A stretch of 32,895 bases of DNA from Candidatus Thorarchaeota archaeon (GCA_016840385.1 JAEOSL010000026.1:1-32895), one strand, 5' to 3'. Positions 7,284 through 15,936 are shown, numbered from the stretch's first letter. Notes: generated from the sequence alone by a model not told the origin. Translations and numbers: made by a program.

Positions 7284-8797
7284 GGTACGGATCTAACAAC
7301 AGACTCTACATCATCCAGTAGAGTCTCCGAGCTTGAATCAACTCTGAGTTCTGCCTTTTGGTCGGGAGATATCTCAGACTTGTCTTTTGCATCATCCATC
7401 TCAACTACTGGCTTTTCAAGAGTTAATGCGTATCTAATGATCAACACACCTGAGAGGGATACTGCAGAGCATATGAGAAGTGTTGCAGGGAAACCAATTA
7501 TCGGTATCAACCAACCTAGAATCGCAATCTGAGGGGTTGCCAATATTAGTAGAATCGTAGGCTGTAAGGAATAGAGAGAGTTTCGGTTCCTGCTTGGGAT
7601 TGCATCAAGCAGCTCACGTTGGGTGAGAATTTCTGCAAATCCACCAAAGAACATGCTCAGAGTGAATAATATGAATAGTAGTACGATTGGAATCACATGC
7701 TCTATCGGTAATTCAATTAGAGCGATATTTGTGAATGGAAATAGCAATGTCACTATTTGTGTTGGATTCACAATAGGTGGAAAGATGGCCATGATAAATG
7801 CCATGAATACAAAGAAGACAAATCCACATGCCTGCAATAATCTGAATCGTGGAATCCACTTCTTGGGTTCAAATTTCTGTGACCAAATCCCTGAACGTTC
7901 GTTAGCTGCAACTCCGGGAATGAATGCAAGTGTGCGATATGATGCAACTGCTACGTCAGTGATCAAGTAGCTGTAGTAGAGAGGAAATAGAATGAGTGAA
8001 CCCCAGACGGAGATTGCACTCGCCGCAAGCATGGTACCAATTACTAAGTATTTCACGAATGGCGTCTTCCATAGGTATGTTACACCCTCTTTGAGAAGAT
8101 TTGTGTACTCACTCATTGAAGGTCGTTCTTCACGAAGTGCTTCAACCTCTGGAAAATCTCTGATGTACTTCAATACCAACATAGCAAAGAAGACTGCTCC
8201 AACAGCTTCAAGTTGGAAGACAAAGGGTCTCTGAAATATTGCGGCAAGAATACTTCCTGGAATCAGTGCAGCTGTTGCCGCAATCTGGGAGATCATTCCC
8301 ATGCGGCCCCAGAAAACTCCGTATTGCTTTCGATCCTTGTCTTGAGGCATAGCTACTTTGTAATTATTATCGAACCATGCACCCCAGGCTCCAGAAATCT
8401 GTGACTGGGCAACGCCTTGAATTGCATATACTGCTATAAGGTACAGAAAAGGAGTACTGGAAGTAACCAGTGAAACCATGAAGAAGACAACACCATAGAG
8501 CATATTTCCAGTTGCGATGACCCATCGCTGACCGATAGCATCACCTAAAGCTCCGCTTGGATAATCTAATAGAGTTTGAGTAATCATTTGAATTGCTAGA
8601 AGGATACCCAAGAGACCTAGACCTTCAACAAATCCTCCTGCACCTCCAAGAGCCTCAGCAACAAAGATTGTGTAAAATGTCGAACTGAGTGTAAATATGA
8701 GACTAGCAGTGGGTAGAAGAATCATCAGAACTCTACCGAGGTGAAGTGCCTTTTCATCTGCTTCTGTAAAACCCATAAATCCAGAAGTTCTGCTCAA
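7277..8797 (-). CDS. MFS transporter
   Basis: 506-residue integral membrane protein with about twelve hydrophobic helices and a central cytoplasmic loop near residues 215-245, as in the major facilitator superfamily. The segment between helices 2 and 3 has LLDYPSGALGDAIGQRWV, the MFS motif A-like loop (DxxGxR variant). The tail of about 45 residues is acidic and cytoplasmic. The start is a TTG at 8797 with GGAG 11 bases upstream; an ATG seven codons later is possible. The upstream 280 bp holds a TATA box, a composite element shared with another gene and three MarR-type operators, and a MarR regulator lies just beyond, which suggests an inducible drug or metabolite exporter. Substrate is not visible. 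Confidence 0.85.
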   Translation of the reverse strand: MSRTSGFMGFTEADEKALHLGRVLMILLPTASLIFTLSSTFYTIFVAEALGGAGGFVEGLGLLGILLAIQMITQTLLDYPSGALGDAIGQRWVIATGNMLYGVVFFMVSLVTSSTPFLYLIAVYAIQGVAQSQISGAWGAWFDNNYKVAMPQDKDRKQYGVFWGRMGMISQIAATAALIPGSILAAIFQRPFVFQLEAVGAVFFAMLVLKYIRDFPEVEALREERPSMSEYTNLLKEGVTYLWKTPFVKYLVIGTMLAASAISVWGSLILFPLYYSYLITDVAVASYRTLAFIPGVAANERSGIWSQKFEPKKWIPRFRLLQACGFVFFVFMAFIMAIFPPIVNPTQIVTLLFPFTNIALIELPIEHVIPIVLLFILFTLSMFFGGFAEILTQRELLDAIPSRNRNSLYSLQPTILLILATPQIAILGWLIPIIGFPATLLICSAVSLSGVLIIRYALTLEKPVVEMDDAKDKSEISPDQKAELRVDSSSETLLDDVESVVRSVPE

Positions 8798-8863
8798 TTG
8801 TGTTAGATCTCCTATGGAATACTAACTAAAACTGGTCAGGTTTGCTATATAATGGGTAGCCAC

Positions 8864-8869
8864 TATATA
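8864..8869 (-). promoter_or_regulatory. TATA box of the MFS gene
   Basis: TATATA on the minus strand (in CTATATAG), directly beside the composite element at 8871. A second candidate (TTATATAG) lies at about 8846-8853. Either gives a leader of roughly 25-45 bases to the TTG at 8797. Confidence 0.45.
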
Positions 8870-8870
8870 G

Positions 8871-8919
8871 GGTCACAAGAAGAGGTCACAAAACGTTACT
8901 ATTTACTTAACATTGTTAA
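8871..8919 (-). promoter_or_regulatory. Composite upstream element, copy 1 (MFS gene)
   Basis: Plus-strand blocks: GGTCACAA (8871-8878), 5 bp, GGTCACAA (8884-8891), 3 bp, GTTACTAT (8895-8902), 5 bp, TAACATTGTTAA (8908-8919). The same blocks with the same spacings occur at 19706-19755. The 13-bp-phased GGTCACAA pair abuts the TATA box on its upstream side, the usual place for an archaeal activator site. Confidence 0.6.
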
Positions 8920-8951
8920 TTTATGAAATGAAATATGAAATCAGTGATGTT

Positions 8952-8970
8952 GTGTATAGTATCTAAACAC
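8952..8970. promoter_or_regulatory. MarR-type operator 1
   Basis: GTGTATAG-TAT-CTAAACAC, an inverted repeat with 8-bp arms (one mismatch) and a 3-bp centre. First of three near-identical sites between the marR-like gene and the MFS gene. Confidence 0.6.
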
Positions 8971-8984
8971 CATAAACCCAATAA

Positions 8985-9003
8985 GTGTATAGTATCTAAA
9001 CAC
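8985..9003. promoter_or_regulatory. MarR-type operator 2
   Basis: Identical to site 1 over all 19 positions and placed exactly 33 bp from it, about three helical turns, so both would face the same side of the DNA. Confidence 0.6.
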
Positions 9004-9028
9004 ATATCGCACCTTTGCAAACTATTAT

Positions 9029-9047
9029 ATGTATAGTATCTATACAC
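9029..9047. promoter_or_regulatory. MarR-type operator 3
   Basis: ATGTATAG-TAT-CTATACAC, with 7 of 8 arm positions symmetric, 44 bp (four turns) from site 2. The core TATAG-TAT-CTATA is fully symmetric. Confidence 0.6.
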
Positions 9048-9084
9048 ATCATATACAAAAAAAAGTAATCAGACTGATAGATTA

Positions 9085-9525
9085 TCATTTACTCATGATT
9101 GAAACCATTTTATCAAGAAAGGCGGAGATGGCATCCTTCTCCTTCTTGGAGAGAGTCTGGATATATCGACGATACTTCCCTTCTATTGATTTCTTACCCT
9201 TATTGAGTTGATTCATCAGTTCGTCACCGGACTCAGTGAATCGAACGTGCAACTCGTTTTTCTTCTCGGGAAACATCTCCTTGCTAATGATCCCTTTCTT
9301 CTGCAATCGAGAGAGAGTTTGTGAGATTGCGCCCTTGGTTAAACCCATCTCTTTTGCAATAGCGGTTATGTTCGTGTCTTGAACATGATATAGAAACATC
9401 AAAAGTTGTACTTCTGAAGGATGCAACTTCTCTCCCTTATGAGTGACAACCCTCTTCTTGTCTAAGGAAACGAGTGTAGCGATACTATCTAGTATCTTTG
9501 CAACGAGCTCTCTATCCTGAGACAT
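9085..9525 (-). CDS. MarR family transcriptional regulator
   Basis: 146-residue protein of typical MarR length. After a dimerisation helix region comes a winged helix-turn-helix: ITAIAKEMGLTKGAISQTLSRLQKKGII (quoted in parts: ITAIAKEMGLTKGAIS, then QTLSRLQKKGII, about residues 53-80), followed by the wing (KKNELHVRFTESG) and two long C-terminal helices. The ATG at 9525 is 2 bp from a palindrome (9528-9546) that matches the three operators upstream of the MFS gene, so it probably represses itself and controls the transporter lying next downstream on the same strand. Such MarR proteins often release DNA on binding a phenolic or toxic ligand; the ligand here is unknown. Confidence 0.9.
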   Translation of the reverse strand: MSQDRELVAKILDSIATLVSLDKKRVVTHKGEKLHPSEVQLLMFLYHVQDTNITAIAKEMGLTKGAISQTLSRLQKKGIISKEMFPEKKNELHVRFTESGDELMNQLNKGKKSIEGKYRRYIQTLSKKEKDAISAFLDKMVSIMSK

Positions 9526-9527
9526 AA

Positions 9528-9546
9528 GTGTTTAGCAACTTAACAC
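9528..9546. promoter_or_regulatory. MarR-type operator 4 (autoregulatory)
   Basis: GTGTTTAG-CAA-CTTAACAC, 7 of 8 arm positions symmetric with the same 3-bp centre as the sites at 8952-9047. It sits immediately upstream of the regulator's ATG, where binding would block transcription start. Confidence 0.6.
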
Positions 9547-9570
9547 TACAAAAAGCTTCGCATGACTCAG

Positions 9571-9891
9571 TTAGTTATCTCGCATCGAAACACGATAGGA
9601 AATTACCTCTTTTTCCTTGTAAATTTCGGACCATTGTTTTGTTGTCAGGATTTCTCGAAGTTTGTCCTTAGCTCCACGTTTCATCCGCTCGCTTGTGTAA
9701 ACGATCTTGTCTACCTTTACAGGGACGTCAGGCTCATCGTAATCTTCTTTATCGTATTTCCGCATCGTAACTTCAAGATAATCGTGAAGGGTTTCCAGCT
9801 GCTCCTCGATGATCTTCTTCTGTTTCATAAGATTATGATATTCTTCGCAGATATCTTTCATCTCTTCTTTGAACTTATCATCTAAACTCAT
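9571..9891 (-). CDS. Small charged coiled-coil protein
   Basis: 106 residues, not recognised. The first 50 residues (MSLDDKFKEEMKDICEEYHN onward through KKIIEEQLETLHDYLEV) have heptad-like hydrophobic spacing and look like a helical hairpin or coiled coil; then a short acidic, Pro-containing linker (YDEPDVPVKV) and a mixed C-terminal half rich in Lys and Arg. There is no signal peptide or membrane segment, so it is cytoplasmic. A GGTGAAGAG stretch precedes the ATG at 9891, and TTTTATA about 20 bp upstream (9910-9917) would give a near-leaderless transcript. It lies head to tail with the MarR gene but 46 bp away with its own promoter. Confidence 0.65.
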   Translation of the reverse strand: MSLDDKFKEEMKDICEEYHNLMKQKKIIEEQLETLHDYLEVTMRKYDKEDYDEPDVPVKVDKIVYTSERMKRGAKDKLREILTTKQWSEIYKEKEVISYRVSMRDN

Positions 9892-10064
9892 CTCTTCACC
9901 ATCAGGAGATATAAAACTTACATCTGAAAAGTCATTTGGAAAGCGACGGACATAATCCGTAAAAACTTAATAGCAAGGACTATCGTTCAAACGACCAAAC
10001 TTCACTTTGTAGCTCTGATTGAAATCGATGCAATTGCGTCAGTTAATTAATAGTGGTGATATTA

Positions 10065-10796
10065 TTGTCTGAGAAACTGATTGAACTTGAAAGGATTCTT
10101 GAAGAAGTAAAGGATGCTGCCGAGGTTTCAAAACCAACTCGCAAGCAATTCTGGAAAATTGTCCGTCAAATAAAACGAGAGAACGACCCTGATATGTCTG
10201 AGATCAAAACAGCAACCCGAATCCGAAACCTACTGTTCGATATGGATAGAGGGAAAACTTATGCGATTGGTCCATTCGTGGCAGCAGAAACCATACTTGG
10301 AATACTTTCGTTTGTTTTGTATTTGTACGCATTGAATACTCCTGTTTCTTGGCTTAATTATCTTTCATGGGGTTTTCCAGAGATCATTGCAGTGCTTCTT
10401 CGATTCATCGCTATCTTTCTTATGATTGCATTTTTCTACCCATATGGCAGATTAATTGGGGGTACGGTTTTTGGTATAAAACTTGAATCAATTTGGTTCA
10501 GTGATAACAAAGAACCTGGTTTGAAAATTGATTATGAAACTTTTCTCCTCGCCAATCCTTCACAACGAAAATGGTTCTTCTTCTTCGCAGGATTATGGAC
10601 CATGATCACAGCTATTGGAACGGGTTTAATTGGCTGGTTTATTGCAGGCGATATACTCGGTTTCATCCTCGGAGCTTTCTTTGTGGCGTTCTATGGGTTT
10701 GTTATTGGGACTGGAGTAATATACCCTAATCGTGGAGAGATGTCTCAATATAATCGTGAGAAGAAGATTGAGAAAGCTTGGAAAAAGAAAGGATAA
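10065..10796 (+). CDS. Polytopic membrane protein of unknown function
   Basis: 243-residue protein with a soluble helical N-terminus of about 70 residues and four or five hydrophobic helices (near residues 76-98, 105-135, 168-187 and 190-215), ending in a lysine-rich cytoplasmic tail. No family recognised. The start is placed at a TTG (10065) because GGTGAT precedes it by a few bases; in-frame GTGs at 10053 and 10056 are alternatives. It is divergent from the coiled-coil gene and convergent with the beta-helix gene, with a hairpin over its stop codon. Confidence 0.7.
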   Translation: MSEKLIELERILEEVKDAAEVSKPTRKQFWKIVRQIKRENDPDMSEIKTATRIRNLLFDMDRGKTYAIGPFVAAETILGILSFVLYLYALNTPVSWLNYLSWGFPEIIAVLLRFIAIFLMIAFFYPYGRLIGGTVFGIKLESIWFSDNKEPGLKIDYETFLLANPSQRKWFFFFAGLWTMITAIGTGLIGWFIAGDILGFILGAFFVAFYGFVIGTGVIYPNRGEMSQYNREKKIEKAWKKKG

Positions 10797-10818
10797 CCCG
10801 GAGTGCATATCCGGGTTA
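10794..10818. terminator. Hairpin between convergent genes (9-bp stem, 7-nt loop)
   Basis: TAACCCGGA (10794-10802, starting with the stop codon of the upstream gene) pairs perfectly with TCCGGGTTA (10810-10818) around a 7-nt loop. There is no strong T-run on either side. Position and loop length match the hairpins at 7257 and 18458. Confidence 0.5.
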
Positions 10819-10828
10819 CTTCGTGTAT

Positions 10829-12106
10829 CTAACGTCGCTTCATAAGGAATACCACAACAACGAGTACAACAGCCACTATTCCAATTCCAGCAGCCAATAA
10901 TGGATCTAGTTGCAATTCGCCACCGGTTGTAGTTGTTGTAGTAGGAATTGTACCTATAGAATCAACTATTGGATATTGATCTGAATTAGTAGAATCTCCA
11001 TCTAATGAGTATGCCAGGTCTACAATGCCATTGGTATCTTCATCAGGTGTTACCCAATCACTATAGTGATTGTAGGAAATGTCATTGTCTTCTCCGTCAT
11101 CAAGAACCTGGCTTGTGACGCCAACGTTGTCAATGAATGAATTTTCAGTCACTGATGTATTTTCAGTGGTCCTGCTCAGTTTGAGCCCGTATTCTGATGA
11201 ATTGACTACAAGATTATTACTGACGACACCATCATCCCCCGTAGCAATATAAATTCCAGAGACAGTAGAATTGATTACTGTGTTGAAATCAATCTCAGCC
11301 AAACTTCCAGAAATCATGATACCACACCCGGTAGTGTTTCTAACAATGTTGTCAGTTATAATTACACCAATCGAGAGCGGAAATACTAGAGCATCCAAAC
11401 CACAATCACTGACTGTGTTTCCGGTGATTGACGATCGTGTACATACAGTCACCCGGATTCCGTTTTGTCCTCCCTTGATTGTATTGTCTGTTATGTGAGA
11501 GTCATTGAATCCGCCAGTGATCCAGAAATTATTCCCAACATTTCCTGAGAAGTTATTTCGTGCCATTATGCAATTACCCATTCCACTGAGAACTTTGAAA
11601 GCTGTGTCCTGATTGGTCAGTATCTGATTATCAGTGAAGCTGCAATTATACGTCCCTTCGTAAGCTTGGATACCAACATCTCTGTTCTGAATGATATTGT
11701 TTGAAAATTCTCCATTTGAACAATTGTCTATGGAAAATCCACAAGCATAAGACGGACCACCACCTTCAATCAAGCAATCACGAACTGCCCAGTGAAGATC
11801 CACGTTCCAGATTTTAATGCCTTCAGTTGTACTATCTGTAATTCTGTAGCCTTCAATTACAATCGGGTTCCCTTCTAACCCTGTACCTGCCCAACTTTCA
11901 GCAGTTGCTTGGGATAAGAAGTTAGCATTACCTTCTATTGAAATTGCGGCATGGTCAGTGTACGTTTGGGAAATCTTTCCGAAATCAGCAGGCTCGCAAT
12001 CTGTTGTTGCAAATCCGGAATTCGACGTTATTTGACCTAAAACGATTGTTGCAAGTAAAAGCGTAAACAGTACTGCTACTTTCATTTTTCCTATACTATT
12101 TGTCAT
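10829..12106 (-). CDS. Secreted right-handed beta-helix (NosD/CASH-like) protein with membrane anchor
   Basis: 425-residue surface protein. After a signal peptide (VAVLFTLLLATIVLG) and a leader region with ISIEGNANF and NPIVIEGYRI, it is made of short beta-helix rungs with the usual NN, GI and N-T/V repeats: FSNNIIQNRDVGIQAYEG, ITGNTVSDCGLDALVF, ITDNIVRNTTGCGIMISG and VSNNLVVNSSEYGLKLS. Then comes ISYNHYSDW with an acidic Thr-rich linker, a TTTTTT stretch and a C-terminal hydrophobic helix ending MKRR. The start at ATG 12106 has GGAGAT 8 bases upstream; an upstream in-frame start at 12175 lacks one and would bury the signal peptide. Such helices bind or cut polysaccharides; no catalytic motif is evident. 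Confidence 0.85.
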   Translation of the reverse strand: MTNSIGKMKVAVLFTLLLATIVLGQITSNSGFATTDCEPADFGKISQTYTDHAAISIEGNANFLSQATAESWAGTGLEGNPIVIEGYRITDSTTEGIKIWNVDLHWAVRDCLIEGGGPSYACGFSIDNCSNGEFSNNIIQNRDVGIQAYEGTYNCSFTDNQILTNQDTAFKVLSGMGNCIMARNNFSGNVGNNFWITGGFNDSHITDNTIKGGQNGIRVTVCTRSSITGNTVSDCGLDALVFPLSIGVIITDNIVRNTTGCGIMISGSLAEIDFNTVINSTVSGIYIATGDDGVVSNNLVVNSSEYGLKLSRTTENTSVTENSFIDNVGVTSQVLDDGEDNDISYNHYSDWVTPDEDTNGIVDLAYSLDGDSTNSDQYPIVDSIGTIPTTTTTTGGELQLDPLLAAGIGIVAVVLVVVVFLMKRR

Positions 12107-12289
12107 AGCAATATCTCCTATCTTGACTCCTTCGTTGTGGAAACCTCCAATCCGAATTATTATGGAGTCTGCCAAATAACGAAGTAGCTAATATCAATAG
12201 GTTTTACCTTGGAGCAACAGCCATATCTCAAATCTGCAGAATAGATTACGTTCAATAAGGCCTTACTAATTGGAAGCGTTGACTTTCAG

Positions 12290-13192
12290 ATGCAGGCAAC
12301 TCCGGAATTACTCATTGGCAGTGCGCTCGGATTACTAACAGCTTTTCTCTGGGCGATTTCAACAAATGTCTACAAATCTATAAGTGATGAAGCCACACCT
12401 CTTGGAATTACTGCAATCAAAATGTGGGCTGCGATGCTATTCATGACAATTATCGTCATGCTTCCATTTCGAACTACTCCATTCTTTGTTCCTTTTGAAT
12501 CCCTTATCTTTCTCATAGCATCTGTTTCGGTAGGTCTAATTTTTGGAGATATTGTTTATCTAACCGCTCAAGAGAGAATTGGGGTTTCCTATGCATTTCC
12601 AATAGCAAACATCTATCCGATAACAACCTACATCATCGCGATTTTTCTTGTAGGTGAAACAATCATATTGAGCCGTTTTATTGGTGTTATCTTTGCAGTT
12701 CTTGGAGTGACTCTTATTTCCAGAGAACAAGCAGCAAAGAATGAAGCGCAGGAAATGAAGAAATTCGATGTTCTTGGAATTGGACTCGCATTTATTGCTG
12801 CACTATGCTGGTCTCTTGGAAGTGTATTACTTCAAATTGGAGTAACTGATATTGATCCGATTGATGCGAATTTTGTGAGGATGCTTTTCGGCGGGGCAAT
12901 CTTAGTACCACTGTTTCTAACAGTCACCAAACGAGGGATGCCTACACCTACCAGAAGAGCAACCAAGATAATCATACTAGCAGGATTTTTTGGAACTACA
13001 ATAGCGACTCTTCTTTACACATATGTTGTAAAACTAATTGGAGCGTCTGTTGCAGCACTGCTTGGCTCAACTTCACCTCTATTTGCAGTTCCGATCTCAA
13101 TCTTGATTCTCAAAGAATCGTTCAGTAGAAAATCCCTTCTAGGAGTTCTACTAACTGTTTTCGGAGTAGCTCTAGTTGTACTGGCAATCTAG
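12290..13192 (+). CDS. EamA/DMT family transporter
   Basis: 300-residue integral membrane protein with ten hydrophobic helices arranged as two EamA repeats: the first ends in GVIFAVLGVTLISRE and the second in GVLLTVFGVALVVLAI, the family's repeat endings. A charged loop of about 20 residues (REQAAKNEAQEMKKFD) joins the halves. DMT proteins move small metabolites such as amino acids or nucleotide sugars; this one's cargo cannot be told. It stands alone, divergent from the beta-helix gene and ending 2 bp before the convergent CorA-like gene. Confidence 0.9.
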   Translation: MQATPELLIGSALGLLTAFLWAISTNVYKSISDEATPLGITAIKMWAAMLFMTIIVMLPFRTTPFFVPFESLIFLIASVSVGLIFGDIVYLTAQERIGVSYAFPIANIYPITTYIIAIFLVGETIILSRFIGVIFAVLGVTLISREQAAKNEAQEMKKFDVLGIGLAFIAALCWSLGSVLLQIGVTDIDPIDANFVRMLFGGAILVPLFLTVTKRGMPTPTRRATKIIILAGFFGTTIATLLYTYVVKLIGASVAALLGSTSPLFAVPISILILKESFSRKSLLGVLLTVFGVALVVLAI

Positions 13193-13194
13193 TT

Positions 13195-14247
13195 TCATAC
13201 CCAACCAATGCGTCTGAAGTATGCGAGTAGAGTTAAACCGACAATGAACATGATAGCCATGAATACTGGATAGCCATAGTAGAATTCTAGCTCAGGAATC
13301 CATTGCCAATTCATACCGTAAATAGAAGCCATAAGTGTGAGAGGTATGAAGATGACGGAGATGACGGTTAGAACCTGCATGACTTCATTCATCTTGTTGC
13401 TGACTCTTGAGAGATAGATGTCAAGCATACCGGTTATAGATTCACGATAAGTTTCCACATGGTCAGTTACACGAATTACGTGGTCGTAGAGGTCTCTTAG
13501 GAAAATTTGCGTTTCTTCTTTGACATGCATTTGTACATCTCTCTGAAGTTTTAGAACTACTTGCCTAAGAGGCCAAATATGACGTCTGAAAGCAAGAAGT
13601 ATTCTCTTGAGTTTGTAGATTTCAGTGAGCATCTCTGCTGAACCTTTCTCAATGAGATCATCTTCCAGATCCTCGATTCTATCACCAATGTACTCTAGAA
13701 CTACAAAATACTTGTCAACAATTAGATCTAACAAAGCATACGCAAGATAGTCCGGATTCCCATTTCGAATTCGTCCCCCAGGTTGACGTACACGGATTCG
13801 TATTGGATCAAATATGTCAACTGATGTTTCTTGAAATGAAATGAGGTATCCTTCACCAAATACAATTGACACTTGCTCAGAGTGAACACCATCACCAATG
13901 ACATCATATTTTCTAAGAACTGTATAGACACCAGTTGACATTGACTCGATTTTAGGTCGTTGTCCGACACTAGGGATATCTTCAATCACAAGTGGGTGTA
14001 CACCATAGAAGTTTCAAATCTGCTCAACGATTTTCACATCATGCACGCCCATGACATGAATCCATTTTGTCGCACCCTCTTTCTTGATTGGGTTACAATC
14101 CTGAATTGAGTCCGCTTCATATTCACGAATCTGCCCCTCTGAGAATTCCGTAATGAGAATCTTGACCTCTTCGTGTCGGACCTTTCCAGTATGAATTATT
14201 GTCCCAGGAGCCAATCCAACTTTATCTTTAATCTCATCCTGACTCAT
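13195..14247 (-). pseudogene. corA: CorA-like Mg2+/Co2+ channel interrupted by an in-frame TGA
   Basis: Read through, the frame encodes about 350 residues, the length of well-studied CorA. N-terminal part (14247-14017): KILITEFSEGQ, KWIHVMGVHDVKIVEQI. Then TGA at 14016-14014, then in the same frame NFYGVHPLVIEDIPSVGQRPKIE, the long stalk helix (DRIEDLEDDLIEKG, KRILLAFRRHIWPLR), helix one and the YGMN selectivity motif, helix two and a basic end. The TGA falls where CorA proteins have a conserved Gly (…VGEFFGIHPLVLED… in a typical member), so GGA to TGA is the simplest cause. A 264-residue fragment starting at GTG 13989 lacks the N-terminal beta domain start but keeps the membrane part. Confidence 0.85.
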
Positions 14248-14398
14248 ACAGACCACACTGGTCGATAGCTTGAAGGTTATTAGAAACCGAGGATTACGTT
14301 TGATAGCTATCCGTTCGCCAAAATTGGAAAAAAATAGCGTTGAACGTCTCAATATTAAGGGATTATTCGCGTAACCGGTTGTTAGGTGAAGCCATTTA

Positions 14399-15244
14399 TT
14401 GAAGTCATCGCGGTCAGATTTGATAAGGAGGATACTACTTACCATCGATCAGCATCCATCTTCTATCTATGACATTCTCTATTCCATGACCAATTTCTCA
14501 GACCCTAAAAGAACAAGATTACCCAAACTTCTCAAATCGATGGAGAATGATAATCTTGTTACAAGTGCGCTTCAACCTGGACCGCTTGGTCCATATCGAA
14601 GAATCTACGAGCCGGGTCCACAAGCAGAACATTACCTGATAGAAAACCTGAGATGTGCTATGGAAACAATTCTTCATTTCTACAATGAATATAAAATATC
14701 AATTATCACTTCACTACATCAAGAAGAAGACGAACCAGAAATTCCGACTAAAGACGGTAAGATTCTATTTGCGGCATATCCAAAAGTCAATGTGAATGAT
14801 CTATGTGAGATACGAAATCTTGCGACAAACCAAGAGATTTCTCTCTCGATAATTGGTCAAGATGATATTCTCAGTAAAACAGGAATTTCATATGATGTAG
14901 TGGGATCAGAAATAGTTTCAATTGAATCACCAAGTAAAACATTTTCAGAAGTTCATCTTAGAGGAATTCCTCCCAGGGAAATTCTTCCCGAGGCTATAAC
15001 TGAGTGTAAGAGAGTTCTGTTAAGAGGGGGAGTATTGAGAATGGTAGCACCCTTTGTATTCTTTGGAAAACCTGGGAAGGGAAGCATCGAGGAATTCATG
15101 CGAACTACTGCAGCTACACGATTCCCAGAGTTAGGAATTGTAGAAGGTAATGCTGTGCTTGATCTTGTCAAGCAGAATTTCTCAAAGCATGGAATTCTTG
15201 AAGTCGCACAAGGTGAATTTCTTATCTGGGCAATCAAGTCTTGA
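14399..15244 (+). CDS. Winged-helix protein fused to a degenerate methyltransferase-like domain
   Basis: 281 residues. The N-terminal 90 residues form a winged helix of PadR/HTH type (HPSSIYDILYSM, RLPKLLKSMENDNLVTS, then a wing with RRIYEPGPQAEHYL) plus a helix. The C-terminal half has the late part of a class I methyltransferase fold: FSEVHLRGIPPREILPEAI, CKRVLLRGGVLRMVAPFVFF and a GIVEGNAVLDLV region, but no Gly-rich SAM loop where motif I should be (KILFAAYPKVNVNDLCEI). It may thus be a ligand- or SAM-sensing regulator rather than an enzyme. Start: TTG 14399 after GGTGA. It is divergent from the CorA-like gene and convergent, 8 bp away, with a true methyltransferase. Confidence 0.65.
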   Translation: MKSSRSDLIRRILLTIDQHPSSIYDILYSMTNFSDPKRTRLPKLLKSMENDNLVTSALQPGPLGPYRRIYEPGPQAEHYLIENLRCAMETILHFYNEYKISIITSLHQEEDEPEIPTKDGKILFAAYPKVNVNDLCEIRNLATNQEISLSIIGQDDILSKTGISYDVVGSEIVSIESPSKTFSEVHLRGIPPREILPEAITECKRVLLRGGVLRMVAPFVFFGKPGKGSIEEFMRTTAATRFPELGIVEGNAVLDLVKQNFSKHGILEVAQGEFLIWAIKS

Positions 15245-15252
15245 CTACCTAT

Positions 15253-15936
15253 TTAGACTGGTTTTCTGGCAACTGTCCAGACATATCCACGCAAGTCACC
15301 GGGTTTCAGGATTCTCTCTTCAATTCCAAACCCGTGAAAGGTCCAACCTACAAGTTCCGATTTTAGTTCCTCTTCAGTTACAAATCTAATGGGGGGATCC
15401 GTTTCCTTGTGTGGAAGAATATTGCCACTATAAACAAAGAACCCTCCAGGCTTCACCGCGGCTATTGCTTCCCTCATCCGAGAAATGGTTCGGTCAAAGA
15501 GGTACTGCAAACACTGTAAAGCAATAACAACGTTATAGGATTCTGGTTCAATTGGCCAACCATCCATATCATCCAGCCTGAACTCAACCTTATCTTCTAA
15601 TTTTAAAATCTTAGATCTTCGCTGCGCAACAGCTATTGCACTAACCAATGCATCAACTGCAGTAACCTGACAACCAATCTTTGCAAGGTAACATGCAACA
15701 CTCCCACCACCACAACCAAGTTCTAAGATATTCGTATTTTGAGTATCCGATTCAGTAATTGCGAGTGCATGTTCTAGTTGTTGAATGCGAGGTCCAACAT
15801 CTATCTGTGAAAGTTCATCATCACTTGACGATAGCATTCGACTGTAAATCTTGTCCCAACCATCCATCCATTTCTTTGGTGCAGGAACGCGTACATTGCT
15901 TCCGAGTGTCATTTGCCTCGACCGCGGTGCTAGCAT
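15253..15936 (-). CDS. Class I SAM-dependent methyltransferase
   Basis: 227-residue cytoplasmic enzyme of the UbiE/Methyltransf_11 type. Motif I ILELGCGGGSVACYL (SAM loop), then VTAVDAL with the acidic residue that holds the SAM ribose, VEFRLDDMDGWP, VVIALQCLQYLFD and VKPGGFFVYSGN follow in the normal order, with a C-terminal region for a substrate cap. The methyl acceptor is not predictable. The start may be the ATG at 15936 or the next ATG at 15912, which has GAGG close before it. It is convergent with the winged-helix/methyltransferase-like gene and divergent from the PCI-like gene. Confidence 0.85.
   Translation of the reverse strand: MLAPRSRQMTLGSNVRVPAPKKWMDGWDKIYSRMLSSSDDELSQIDVGPRIQQLEHALAITESDTQNTNILELGCGGGSVACYLAKIGCQVTAVDALVSAIAVAQRRSKILKLEDKVEFRLDDMDGWPIEPESYNVVIALQCLQYLFDRTISRMREAIAAVKPGGFFVYSGNILPHKETDPPIRFVTEEELKSELVGWTFHGFGIEERILKPGDLRGYVWTVARKPV

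Noticed and set aside
12130..12184. CTTCGTT ... AACGAAG inverted repeat upstream of the beta-helix gene
   Set aside because: 7-bp arms 41 bp apart are expected by chance in this much sequence.
14014..14016. Selenocysteine in the CorA-like gene
   Set aside because: The position is a structural Gly in CorA, not a redox site, and I see no convincing SECIS hairpin near the 3' end; nonsense change or assembly error is simpler.
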